Source of the DNA: Lederbergia sp. NSJ-179
GTDB taxonomy: Bacteria; Bacillota; Bacilli; Bacillales; Bacillaceae_C
DNA length: 64,000 nt
Direction: 5' to 3'
Assembly (NCBI RefSeq): GCF_022867885.1
Contig: NZ_JALIFP010000004.1
Location: forward strand, 124,001-188,000
Below are positions 7,684 to 15,730 of this stretch, in pieces. Numbering within the stretch: the first letter of the stretch is position 1; the number at the start of each line of letters is the position of its first letter. Both the position numbers and the translations under genes were made by a program. The notes under the pieces are model-generated. The model had not been told where the DNA came from and made no database searches. It saw only the letters and a program-made list of their open reading frames with translations.

Positions 7684-8415
7684 TTAACTTTTGTAATGCA
7701 GCGTTGCTGTTACTGGCAAGTGATCAGAGGCATTTGGTATGTTTGTTACAACCTTTGCCTCCGTCACTTTAAAATCACGACTAGTGAATATATAATCCAA
7801 TCTAGATCTTGGGTGAAGTGAAGGGTAAGTATAACCTGGACATTTCCCCCCAATATGCCAAACATCTTGAAACTTGTTTGTTACTTTTCTCCATCCTTTA
7901 GAGCACGGTTTCATATTCCAATCTCCCATTAATATGATTGGTTCGGATTTTTTATCAAGATGACTGATAATAAAATCTGTTTGCTTTCTATGAAGAAACG
8001 GATTAAGACTTAAGTGGGTGACATTGATTTGGAAAGATTGTGTATGTACCTGAATGGTTGCATCTAGTAAAGACCTCCCTTCCAAGCCCCCATATAGCGT
8101 ATTCAGTGAATGGTATTTCTTACAAGTAATTGGAAACCGGGATAAAAGAGCATTTCCATATTGGCGTACCTCTGTTACGTGCTGTGACTGTATAGAAATA
8201 GACGGGCTAAAAGCATATTCCAGTTTTAGTTGGTTGGCAAGCCAAGCAGCTTGATCCTCAAAATGACTACGATTAGAAAAATGGTTATCAACTTCATTTA
8301 GCCCAACGATATCAGCATGACAACGATCGATCACTTCCGCAATTCTATATAAATTTGCTTGCTTATCCATTCCTTTCCCATGGTGGATATTAAAAGTCAT
8401 GACCCTGATCTCCAA
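7684..8415 (-). CDS. Endonuclease/exonuclease/phosphatase (EEP) family hydrolase
   Basis: A 243-residue metal-dependent hydrolase of the EEP superfamily (DNase I, sphingomyelinase and AP endonuclease fold). All expected motifs are present: MTFNIHHGKGMD (metal Asn and conserved His), GLNEVD (metal Glu), NVTHLSL, GDWN (Asp/Asn), and SDHLPV at the C-terminus (catalytic Asp-His). No signal peptide is visible, so it is probably cytoplasmic. The substrate may be nucleic acid, phospholipid or phosphoinositide-like; the family alone does not decide. It stands alone on the minus strand between the homing-endonuclease remnant and a divergent phosphodiesterase gene. Confidence 0.9.
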   Translation of the reverse strand: MEIRVMTFNIHHGKGMDKQANLYRIAEVIDRCHADIVGLNEVDNHFSNRSHFEDQAAWLANQLKLEYAFSPSISIQSQHVTEVRQYGNALLSRFPITCKKYHSLNTLYGGLEGRSLLDATIQVHTQSFQINVTHLSLNPFLHRKQTDFIISHLDKKSEPIILMGDWNMKPCSKGWRKVTNKFQDVWHIGGKCPGYTYPSLHPRSRLDYIFTSRDFKVTEAKVVTNIPNASDHLPVTATLHYKS

Positions 8416-8616
8416 AATCTACTCTCCTCAAAAAATGGTTTATCAAATTTTCCATATTTAATGCTCACTCTTCTGTAAGCTTAAAAAGCGATGCTAAATG
8501 CTTTTTGGTTTTCATTTAATCTGTATTAAAATAACCAATAATTCAAGTCGTATTCTAATCATTTTCTTGGCCCTCATCCTACTCCATTCCGCAATCGTTT
8601 GAAAAGTATAGAATTA

Positions 8617-8652
8617 GTTCCGGGAAGGTATGCTAAATATATTGCCCCCGGA
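8617..8652. other. Inverted repeat in the divergent intergenic region
   Basis: TTCCGGG near 8617 and CCCGGAA near 8646 are complementary across a 20-nt AT-rich loop, just upstream of the phosphodiesterase gene. It could be an operator or mRNA structure. The rest of the 273-bp gap (8416-8688) shows nothing clear. Confidence 0.3.
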
Positions 8653-8688
8653 ATATCATTTTAATAATCGAAAAGGAAAGAAAAAAGG

Positions 8689-10269
8689 ATGAAGAAAATG
8701 TTATATATTTTAACCATCATTGTCATCGTGCTAGTCATCTTTTTTTTAATAAGGGGCTTGAGACATGAAAATCAGTCCTTGGAACGGAAAGATATCACAC
8801 AAACGGAGAATCCCGTTATTCTGCTAATCATTGATTCCTTAATGGACAAGCCTTTGCAGAAAGCAATCAAAGAAGGCCGTGCACCAGCGCTAAAATATTT
8901 AACAGAAAACGGCCACTATTATCCAAATGTGATTAGCAGTTATCCAACGATGTCCGTCACGATCGATAGCTCCCTTTTAACCGGTACCTATTCGGATAAA
9001 CACCGAGTCCCAGGCCTTGTTTGGTATGATGAAAAAGAAAAGCGTCTCGTCAATTATGGAAGCGCGAAAGAGGAAGTGTTTAAAGTAGGAATGAAAAATG
9101 TAGTGGAAGACAATTTTTATCATTTAAATCATTCTCACTTAAACCGTGATGTAAAGACTATCCATGAAAAGTTAGCAGAGAAAGGGTTGCAAAGTGCGTC
9201 CATAAACGCACTGGTCTATCGCGGAAATGAAAAAATGACGTTAAAGCTATCGAAACTATTAGCGAAGTTCGACATAATGCCGGAAAAATTAAACATTGAA
9301 ACGCCGTTGCTATTTTCTTATGGTGCATTGGCACAGTTCAGCCCGAAAAACAATCAAAATAATCAAGTTTGGAAAAAGGTTGGATTTAATGATAAATTTA
9401 CCGCCCAAGAATTAAAATATATCATCCAAAATGGAAAGCTTCCTGCTTTTACGATCGCCTATTTTCCGGATCTTGATCAAGAGGTTCATAAACATGGCCC
9501 TACAGATCATATAGATGCGATCGAAAAAATAGATAAGCAGCTTCAGGAAGTATTGAATACGTACGAGTCTTGGGATAAAGCATTGCAATCTGCTGTTTGG
9601 ATTGCGATGGGAGACAGCGGACAAGCGAAGGTTGGGAAAGACAAAAGTAAATCTTTCATCCACTTAAACAAGATCTTGGATCATTATCAAATCCACAAAA
9701 TCACGGAGCCGGTAAAACAAGATGATCAAATCGTCTTAGCCTATAATGAAAGAATGGCGTTCATTTATAATTTGGATCAAAATTTAACAAATGAAGAAAT
9801 TGTACAGAAATTGCAAAAAGATGATCGAATGAATTTGATCGCCTGGAAAAGTGAGGCCGATATAAAGGTAGTAGCGAACGGTCAGAAAGGAAATTTAATC
9901 TTCCGGCCGAACGGTGATTTCAAAGATGCCTACGGCCAATCTTGGTTTTTAACAGGTGAACATTCTATTTTGGATCTTACGGTAAACAATTCCCATATCA
10001 AATATGGGAATTACCCAGATGCTCTAGCACGATTACACACTGCATTAAATTCCCATTCTGGAAATTATATCATCGTGGATGCAAAACCCGGTTTTGAATT
10101 TGCTGGCGACGGGACTCCCATCCATCCCGGAGGCGCGGCACATGGATCCCTACATAAACATGATTCATTGGTACCAATGATTGTAACCGGAACAGAAGCA
10201 ACACCAAAACATTTGAGAATCGTTGATTTATATCCATGGTTTTTACAACTATTGAATAAGGGAGACTGA
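8689..10269 (+). CDS. Membrane-anchored type I phosphodiesterase/nucleotide pyrophosphatase family protein
   Basis: A 526-residue protein of the alkaline-phosphatase superfamily. Residues 5-25 form one hydrophobic N-terminal anchor with the rest predicted outside the cell. PVILLIIDSLMD gives the first metal Asp. SSYPTMSVTIDSSLLTG holds the nucleophilic Thr as in nucleotide pyrophosphatases. FPDLDQEVHKHGP, MGDSGQ (a variant of the usual SDHG, with Ser for His) and GGAAHGSLHKHDS supply further metal ligands. Such enzymes hydrolyse nucleotide or phosphodiester bonds; the exact substrate is unknown. The gene is monocistronic, facing away from the EEP gene. Confidence 0.87.
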   Translation: MKKMLYILTIIVIVLVIFFLIRGLRHENQSLERKDITQTENPVILLIIDSLMDKPLQKAIKEGRAPALKYLTENGHYYPNVISSYPTMSVTIDSSLLTGTYSDKHRVPGLVWYDEKEKRLVNYGSAKEEVFKVGMKNVVEDNFYHLNHSHLNRDVKTIHEKLAEKGLQSASINALVYRGNEKMTLKLSKLLAKFDIMPEKLNIETPLLFSYGALAQFSPKNNQNNQVWKKVGFNDKFTAQELKYIIQNGKLPAFTIAYFPDLDQEVHKHGPTDHIDAIEKIDKQLQEVLNTYESWDKALQSAVWIAMGDSGQAKVGKDKSKSFIHLNKILDHYQIHKITEPVKQDDQIVLAYNERMAFIYNLDQNLTNEEIVQKLQKDDRMNLIAWKSEADIKVVANGQKGNLIFRPNGDFKDAYGQSWFLTGEHSILDLTVNNSHIKYGNYPDALARLHTALNSHSGNYIIVDAKPGFEFAGDGTPIHPGGAAHGSLHKHDSLVPMIVTGTEATPKHLRIVDLYPWFLQLLNKGD

Positions 10270-10389
10270 AAGCGTTGAAAAAGTCTATTGCATTTATCGG
10301 GAATGGTATAATAAGGTACGCGATAAAATAGGTTTCCAAGGGTGGTCAATACCGTCTCTTTGTCCCCTGTCAAGGGGCGAGATGCTGTT

Positions 10390-10677
10390 ATGATGACTGT
10401 ATTCGAAGGATTAATGCTTGCCATTGCTTTCGCAAGCTTAATCCTAGCGATTCTGTCATTTGAGGTTATGAATGAACGGCTAAAAGCGCGACGACAATCG
10501 CCACGCCGTTCTGACCCACAATCCTGTGGGACTCCGCCCTTGCGCCTAGGAAACAATAGAGCGGATTATTCGCTTAATGCTGATCGCCTTAGAGCGATTC
10601 TATTACAGGCCGTTCGGCGTTCACAGCCCCGTATGGTCTTTTTTAATATATTCCATCTACAATGTTTAGCTTTATAA
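10390..10677 (+). CDS. Holin-like hydrophobic toxin of a type I toxin-antitoxin locus (with extended C-terminus)
   Basis: The frame from the ATG at 10390 begins MMTVFEGLMLAIAFASLILA and then ILSFE. This closely matches the short putative holin-like toxins of bacilli (one transmembrane helix, TxpA/BsrG-like type I toxins). In relatives the toxin usually stops after about 30-35 residues. Here the frame stays open for 95 residues through a GC-rich, hairpin-dense stretch that usually forms the overlapping RNA-antitoxin region, so the C-terminal 60 residues are probably not selected as protein. Hairpins include CCCACA/TGTGGG near 10520 and the terminal GGCCGTTCGGC region followed by TTTTTT at 10639-10644. 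AAGGGG lies about 11 nt before the start. Confidence 0.6.
   Translation: MMTVFEGLMLAIAFASLILAILSFEVMNERLKARRQSPRRSDPQSCGTPPLRLGNNRADYSLNADRLRAILLQAVRRSQPRMVFFNIFHLQCLAL
10475..10645 (-). ncRNA. Candidate antisense RNA antitoxin overlapping the holin-like toxin 3' end
   Basis: The 3' half of the toxin locus is a chain of inverted repeats (CCCACAATCCTGTGGG; AGCGGATTATTCGCTT; GATCGCC/GGCGATC-type arms). By analogy with TxpA/RatA and BsrG/SR4, an antisense RNA from the minus strand would overlap this region. No minus-strand promoter was located with confidence, so this is inference from the family. Confidence 0.35.
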
Positions 10678-10713
10678 TGGACTGAGGACTTGTGTGATGA
10701 AAGGGGAGCGATT

Positions 10714-11136
10714 ATGTTTATAAAAGGTTTGAATCATTTTCTGTTTTCTGTTTCCAATTTAGAGACATCCATTTCATTTTATGAAAAGGTTTTTGGGGCA
10801 AAGCTGCTGGTGAAGGGGAAGAATACAGCCTATTTTGATTTGGCGGGGATGTGGCTGGCTCTCAATGTAGAAGAGGGAATCCCACGAAATGAAATTAATC
10901 AATCCTACACACATATCGCTTTTTCGATTGATGAAGAAGATTTTGATCCGTTGTACGAAAAACTTAAATCATTGGAGGTCAATATTCTTTCAGGTCGTCC
11001 GAGAGATGATAGAGATAAAAAATCGCTTTATTTTACTGACCCAGATGGACACAAATTTGAATTTCATACAGGTACACTACAAGATAGACTTGCTTATTAT
11101 AGACAAGAAAAACCTTATATGGAATTTTTTAACTAA
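10714..11136 (+). CDS. fosB: Metallothiol transferase FosB (fosfomycin-modifying, VOC superfamily)
   Basis: A 140-residue glyoxalase/bleomycin-resistance (VOC) fold protein. It matches FosB, which adds bacillithiol (or cysteine) to fosfomycin and opens its epoxide. The metal triad is visible: His in GLNHFLFSV near the N-terminus, His in YTHIAFSI, and Glu in [16 protein letters not shown]. Length and the [15 protein letters not shown] ending are typical of FosB. The ATG at 10714 has AAGGGGAG upstream. It directly follows the type I toxin locus and stands alone. The Bacillus chromosomal form is common and does not by itself imply acquired resistance. Confidence 0.92.
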   Translation: MFIKGLNHFLFSVSNLETSISFYEKVFGAKLLVKGKNTAYFDLAGMWLALNVEEGIPRNEINQSYTHIAFSIDEEDFDPLYEKLKSLEVNILSGRPRDDRDKKSLYFTDPDGHKFEFHTGTLQDRLAYYRQEKPYMEFFN

Positions 11137-11378
11137 AGGGGGTTTTTGAACCTACTGCAGAGGGTTTTTTTCGGGGTAAGGAGAGCTGTGTAAAAAATTG
11201 TGTGTGGTAAAGTTAGAATAATAGTAGATTGGCGCAGTAACAAATGATGCTCTCCTATTTCCACTATTTTCCTGAATCATAAAATTTCGATCGAAATGAG
11301 GTATAGTTGGCCACTAGAAAGGCCATGTTCTCCGATACTCGAACTTTGTGTCACTGAAAGTTCCGTGGTATTAATGAA

Positions 11379-11475
11379 AAGTTCAGCAATCCCCCGGGAA
11401 GTTCAGCAATTCCCTCTCGAAGTTCAGCAATCCCCTCCGGAAATTCAGCAATCCTCACCGAAAGTTCAGCAATTA
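11379..11475. repeat. Tandem 21-bp repeat, array 1 (five units)
   Basis: The core GTTCAGCAAT begins at 11381, 11401, 11422, 11443 (ATTCAGCAAT) and 11464. Spacing is 20-21 bp, with a variable purine/pyrimidine spacer between cores. Because the period is seven codons, the forward frame reads as EVQQxxx heptads. The same repeat occurs at 46922-47040. Confidence 0.85.
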
Positions 11476-11802
11476 AGAAGGATGGGAGCAGATATTAAAG
11501 TACGTTCAGGTGTATCCTTCATTAAAGGCAGAACACCTCTAAAAGGTTCATACGTTCATGCTTCTGATATTCGGGCGGGCATCTGTTTAATCCTTGCGGG
11601 GCTAGTGGCAGAAGGCCAAACAAAAATCACCGATATCGAGCATATTGAACGGGGGTATGAAAATGTGGTTGAAACATTTCAATCACTTGGAGCTAGAATT
11701 GATTTAAAGGACACTAATTTAGAAGAAGACGAGATTTTCCGTGAAGTTCACTTAAATTCGTTTTTACGAGGAGAGCACGACAGAACCATTTACAAAAAGT
11801 GA
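11465..11802 (+). pseudogene. murA: UDP-GlcNAc 1-carboxyvinyltransferase (MurA), C-terminal fragment
   Basis: In the frame running on from the 21-bp repeats, LRRMGADIKV..GVSFIKG, HASDIRAGICLILAGLVAEG and IEHIERGYENVVE align with about the last 85-100 residues of MurA, the enzyme that starts peptidoglycan precursor synthesis. The N-terminal three quarters, including the catalytic Cys loop, are missing. A tail of unrelated residues (TNLEEDEIFREVHLN...) follows before the stop at 11802. With no start of its own and only part of one domain, this is a remnant, probably of a duplicated murA, and should not be active. Confidence 0.8.
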
Positions 11803-11962
11803 TTTTACAAGAAAACTAAGGCAGGGTTGGGGCTTAAGGGTGGCATGAGCACGACCATTGAAGGAAACTGTAACATAGTTTTTTTGAAATTAATTTTAAT
11901 GATTTTTCCATTTTTGGTTAAGCTAACTAGCGAAAAGCGAAGACGAAAAGGAGTGTTCATTT

Positions 11963-12562
11963 TTGCTAAAGCTTAAAACCTTGGTAATGGCCGTTTGTTT
12001 TTCCCTCATCGGAAGCGGTACGATAACAGTGACTGTTTCGGCTCATGAACCGGCTCAATTCAAAATGGAGGAAGCGGAATTTCAGTCCCTATTGGAAAAA
12101 GGATATTCAGAAAAGGATATTTTTCATGCGAAAGGGATCGCTCATTTAGCGAAAAAAGATGTGGAGGATGTATTAAAGTACTATAAAAAGAGTGGTTCTT
12201 GGGAAAAGACAGCTGCACATTTTGGAATTGATTTAGAAAAAATGAAGGCCAAGCACGAAAAAATGAAAAAGTTTTATCTGGAAAATCAAGAGGAGATTTT
12301 AGCGTATATCGCTGAGTATTCTGATACCTCCCTAGAAGACCTAAAAAAGCTTCAGGAAGGGAACTCTTTTAAGATTCACCATTTGATGAAGGCCGCAGTC
12401 ATTGCGAAGTTAAGTAATAGTGCTATGATCGATATTGTTAACGATCATAAAGCGGGGAAAAATTTTTATGAAATGGCGCAAGATCGAAATGTACAAAAAG
12501 AGGAATTCAGAAAAGAAATGAAAAGGATTCATCGGGAACTAAAGAGAAGGGTTAGTTCCTAA
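11963..12562 (+). CDS. Secreted helical protein of unknown function
   Basis: A 199-residue protein not assigned to a family. Residues 1-27 look like a Sec signal peptide (basic start, hydrophobic MAVCFSLIGSGTITVTV, then SAHEP, suggesting cleavage after SA). The mature part is almost wholly charged, predicted alpha-helical, with two similar modules. FQSLLEKGYSEKDIFHAKGIAHLAKKDVEDVL... and ...IAEYSDTSLEDLKKL...KIHHLMKAAVIAKLSNSAMIDIV read like repeated helix-turn-helix bundles that decide when something happens (KGYSEKDI, HKAGKNF). The TTG start at 11963 has AAAGGAG 9 nt upstream. It ends at a shared terminator facing yndJ. Confidence 0.75.
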   Translation: MLKLKTLVMAVCFSLIGSGTITVTVSAHEPAQFKMEEAEFQSLLEKGYSEKDIFHAKGIAHLAKKDVEDVLKYYKKSGSWEKTAAHFGIDLEKMKAKHEKMKKFYLENQEEILAYIAEYSDTSLEDLKKLQEGNSFKIHHLMKAAVIAKLSNSAMIDIVNDHKAGKNFYEMAQDRNVQKEEFRKEMKRIHRELKRRVSS

Positions 12563-12567
12563 AGGTA

Positions 12568-12608
12568 AAGGGGGGCTTTCCAACTGAATGGTTAGCCCGC
12601 CTTTTTGT
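12568..12608 (+). terminator. Terminator after the secreted helical protein gene
   Basis: GGGGGGCT and AGCCCGCC flank a short loop, followed by TTTTT at 12602-12606. It overlaps the 3' end of the convergent yndJ-like gene. Confidence 0.6.
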
Positions 12609-14196
12609 GTTTAATATCATAATCAATCGTAAGAAAGGGGAGGCCGAAAATCCACATTGTATGTTTTGCTCTTAATTTTCCTTTGGCAACCTCTTCCACT
12701 TGAAAGCATTCTTCTAAAGGAAGTTTGAATAAATGTTTTTTCCAAGCGAGATAAATACCTGAATCTGACAAGAGATGCTTCCTTTTGCTTGTTAATTGTA
12801 GTCCTGTCCCTACCTGCTTTACATCCAAGATTCCAACCATCGCTGACCATGGTAGAGGAAGGGCGATATTCATATAGGTTTTTTGCTTTGTTTTATGCTC
12901 AGAATAAAGGGCAACAAACACAACCTCGTTTTCCACTTTCCGCACCCAAGCTCTGGGCGCCGTTCTCCCATCCACTTCCTCTTGAATCGCCCAAATTCCG
13001 CCTCTCATTTCTACTTCCTTGCTTGAAATGGGCAAATTGATTTGTTGCACATACCGACTCCATAATCGATATAGCGCCGCAAACGGTTTAAACCAAGTAG
13101 ACCATCTTATGGTAGAAGAAAGACGATAATCATTGGTTCGTTCGTAAAAAGCAATAATGGCGGGGGATAGTGTGTGACAATTGATTTCATAGACACTCAT
13201 ATCATCGACAAGTCCGTGGTAGATTGGTTCGTTTTCCCCTTTTTTAACTTTTTCAAGGATCTTCTCGCCAACCACCCATTTTCCGCGAATTTTACTAATA
13301 GGGAAAGATACGGTTTGAGCTTCGGATTTAGGAACACAGAGGGACCAACCAGCCACACCAAGCAGTCCAAATACAAGACAGTTCAACACACCATGAAAAC
13401 GCAGCATGAAATCCATATTGACAATAAAGGTAAAAGATAGGTTCCCATATGCATATAAAAGCGAAAAACTAATTGATACAGCTAATGAGAGAAAGGAAAT
13501 ACGCACAAGCCATTTTTGCCAATCGTTTTGGAAGGAACTTTTGAAAGCTAGGGCAATCAATCCAGCAATTCCAATGATATAGAGAAGAACAGATAGCAGC
13601 TCAATCCAACGAGAAAAGGTGATTCCAATTGCGACAATCATGGGCGATACTAAAAGCAAACTGGTCATCCAGTGGTAAGCAGCTGGCTTTGACAATCTCC
13701 CTAAAAAGCCAATAAAAATCGGCAATAAAAATGCGGAATAATGAAAATGAATGGCGGTCAACCAGGTGAGCAAGGCTGAAAAACCGGTATCTAAGCCTGC
13801 TTCATAGGCAAAAAACCAAGCCCCGCCAATTGCCAAATAAATCAATCCAAGATCAACAGAAAATTCCTCTAGATGAACAAAGCCTCTCCTTAAAAAACGG
13901 TTTAGACCGTAAATAGCCATAATCACGGTGAAGAGAAAATAAATAGCAGCAACCCAGCCATCCCAAGGTGTTTGCCCTGTCCATTGCAGAAAGGCAACAG
14001 CTCCATAGGCTGGAATGGCAAAATAATAATAATTTTTACTGAGCCAATCCTCTCCATTTGTCACTAATTGCAACATGATAGGAATATAGAGAATTTGAGC
14101 AATGGTCAGCATCGTGGAAGGCCACGGCTGAAGGCTAAAACCAGCGATGAAAATAAATAGAATAATATGAATAAATATGAATTTATGCAGGTTCAT
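12592..14196 (-). CDS. yndJ: YndJ-family membrane protein
   Basis: A 534-residue protein. The first 320 residues contain about nine to ten hydrophobic segments, and the last 200 are soluble. The layout, length and neighbours match Bacillus YndJ, whose function is unknown. I start it at the ATG at 14196 (MNLHKFIFIHIILFIF), which overlaps the upstream yndH-like stop by 14 bases, as expected for translational coupling. A longer in-frame start at 14286 would overlap by 104 bases and adds a non-conserved stretch. It is the last gene of a three-gene minus-strand operon (DoxX-like, DUF4166, YndJ). Confidence 0.75.
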   Translation of the reverse strand: MNLHKFIFIHIILFIFIAGFSLQPWPSTMLTIAQILYIPIMLQLVTNGEDWLSKNYYYFAIPAYGAVAFLQWTGQTPWDGWVAAIYFLFTVIMAIYGLNRFLRRGFVHLEEFSVDLGLIYLAIGGAWFFAYEAGLDTGFSALLTWLTAIHFHYSAFLLPIFIGFLGRLSKPAAYHWMTSLLLVSPMIVAIGITFSRWIELLSVLLYIIGIAGLIALAFKSSFQNDWQKWLVRISFLSLAVSISFSLLYAYGNLSFTFIVNMDFMLRFHGVLNCLVFGLLGVAGWSLCVPKSEAQTVSFPISKIRGKWVVGEKILEKVKKGENEPIYHGLVDDMSVYEINCHTLSPAIIAFYERTNDYRLSSTIRWSTWFKPFAALYRLWSRYVQQINLPISSKEVEMRGGIWAIQEEVDGRTAPRAWVRKVENEVVFVALYSEHKTKQKTYMNIALPLPWSAMVGILDVKQVGTGLQLTSKRKHLLSDSGIYLAWKKHLFKLPLEECFQVEEVAKGKLRAKHTMWIFGLPFLTIDYDIKHKKAG

Positions 14197-14785
14197 GAGC
14201 GTTAAACTCTCCTTCATAGGCGAAAACAGTCCCAATAAGGGGATTGGTGACGGTGACTTTAATGTAAAAAGTATCCCTTTTTTCAAGATACTTTTCCTTA
14301 ACTGTTGCTAAACCTTGAAAAATTTTCGGCAAAGGAATTTCTAAATGGCCTAAAACAAGTCTTTGGTCCTTTGAATCGATTTGCAGACTTCCATCACTTA
14401 AAACGGAGATCGTTAAATCGGAATAAAATAAACGGGGTTCTCCAAGATAATCCTTGATCAACATCCGATTCTGATCCAAGCTCATAAGCGCATTAAAGTA
14501 TCGTTCCTTTTGTCCAAAATAAAAAATGCGTTCCCAGTGAATTTGTTCCTCACCATGAGGACCTGTTAACGGAGTGTTTTTAATCGAAAAGGGAATGTGT
14601 TTCCCTCGTTCGGGAAACAATAATTTCCATTTGATTCCTAACCAAAAAAATGGAAATAACCATTTGGGGCCACCTTGGATATTGCTCATGATCCCTTTCG
14701 CTTGAAAAGGAAAGCTGTATCTATTTTGCAACATCGGATGTAGACGAAAAAAATCCTCACCCATGACCTTTTTATAAATCGACAT
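14183..14785 (-). CDS. yndH: DUF4166 protein, YndH-like
   Basis: A 200-residue soluble protein. It begins MSIYKKVMGEDFFRLHPMLQNRYSF, the entry typical of the DUF4166 domain, whose conserved features include an early FxxLHPxLQ and the GE..W.R.F segment (here GEEQIHWERIFYF). It lies between a DoxX-like/SRPBCC protein and YndJ, the same order as yndG-yndH-yndJ in B. subtilis. Function is unknown; the fixed linkage to two membrane proteins suggests a role at the cell envelope. The symbol rests on gene order as much as sequence. Confidence 0.7.
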   Translation of the reverse strand: MSIYKKVMGEDFFRLHPMLQNRYSFPFQAKGIMSNIQGGPKWLFPFFWLGIKWKLLFPERGKHIPFSIKNTPLTGPHGEEQIHWERIFYFGQKERYFNALMSLDQNRMLIKDYLGEPRLFYSDLTISVLSDGSLQIDSKDQRLVLGHLEIPLPKIFQGLATVKEKYLEKRDTFYIKVTVTNPLIGTVFAYEGEFNAHEPA

Positions 14786-14794
14786 ATGGACACC

Positions 14795-15697
14795 TCATTT
14801 TTTGCGTTTGCAGCTTTTCGCAGTTGGAAGATCCTTATGTAATAAAAACCCAAGCAAAGATAGGACCACTAATGCTAGATTAAAAGTGAGTGGGCTAAAT
14901 GGATGTGCTACATAATCTGGATTAGACAAAATGGCAGAGAGGGCCAGAATAGGGAAAGCAATCATTTGAAAAATGTATAGCCTTCTTTTTCGAGGAGTAA
15001 CTAATAGTAATCCTCCGAATAGTATTTCGCCAATCCCAATTATCGCTGTTAGCGTTTGAGCGAGTTCAGGATGGACTCGCAATAAATTGGTCATCATTCC
15101 AATTTCTTCCGGGTGGACGTGGATGATCTTGGGCACCAATCCGTGGTAAGTCCAAATGAAAAAGAAAAGAAAGGTGATTATCCAGCTGCAAAAAAAGCGT
15201 TTATATTGAAAGGATGGCTTTTCTTCTTTTTCTAGCCATCTTTTTAAAACATCAAAGCTTAGAGCCGTTGCCCAGCCGATAAGAGGGCGGAAAATAAAAT
15301 GATCGAATAATTTCCCGAACTTCTCGCCATTTACTTCATAATTGTATTGGGTTATAAAATGGATAGCATCTGCTTCAGGTTGATATTTCCAATATCCCCG
15401 CCCTTCACGGATGATGCTGATCGCTTGGTCTGTGCCGAAATGCAATGATGAGGTCCGGGAGCCATCTTTGCTATGGGCCTCTCCACTATTTTTCCCCCAG
15501 CCTGCAATGTGAATGCCAAATCCAATTTTTGTTTTATATGTAAAGTGTTGAGGTTCACCCTCTTTTTTGGGCCTATACGTGATGGTTGTAAAGCGCAGAT
15601 CCCACTGCGCATGCTTCGTGGGGTTTTGCGTGGCCTCCCATAAACGGTCTATTTCCGTATGTATGGGAATTTCCACATAAATCGGTTTGGTTTTCAT
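14795..15697 (-). CDS. yndG: SRPBCC-DoxX-like membrane protein, YndG-like
   Basis: A 300-residue two-part protein. Residues 1-130 look like an SRPBCC/START-type ligand-binding fold (YVEIPIHTEIDRLWEATQNPTKHAQWD is a typical opening). Residues 165-290 hold about four membrane segments of the DoxX-like family (PxxPHPE-type loop here as VHPELAQTLTAIIGIGEILFGGLLL). It is the first gene of the yndGHJ-like operon, 9 bases before yndH. Its role is unknown. The basic KSCKRKK C-terminus should be cytoplasmic. Confidence 0.72.
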   Translation of the reverse strand: MKTKPIYVEIPIHTEIDRLWEATQNPTKHAQWDLRFTTITYRPKKEGEPQHFTYKTKIGFGIHIAGWGKNSGEAHSKDGSRTSSLHFGTDQAISIIREGRGYWKYQPEADAIHFITQYNYEVNGEKFGKLFDHFIFRPLIGWATALSFDVLKRWLEKEEKPSFQYKRFFCSWIITFLFFFIWTYHGLVPKIIHVHPEEIGMMTNLLRVHPELAQTLTAIIGIGEILFGGLLLVTPRKRRLYIFQMIAFPILALSAILSNPDYVAHPFSPLTFNLALVVLSLLGFLLHKDLPTAKSCKRKK

Positions 15698-15730
15698 TAT
15701 CCACCTCAGGTCAAGACTATTTTTGTATGT

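Noticed and set aside
10065-10556. 163-residue minus-strand protein
   Set aside because: It runs antisense through the end of the phosphodiesterase gene and the toxin locus, with no start signal or recognisable domain.
11296-11464. Coiled-coil N-terminus (EVQQ heptads) of a MurA-like fusion protein
   Set aside because: The heptads are produced by the 21-bp DNA period, the same repeat elsewhere is intergenic, and there is no ribosome binding site at the upstream ATG.
12789-13440. Small plus-strand frames inside yndJ
   Set aside because: They are antisense to a well-conserved membrane protein gene and have no ribosome binding sites.
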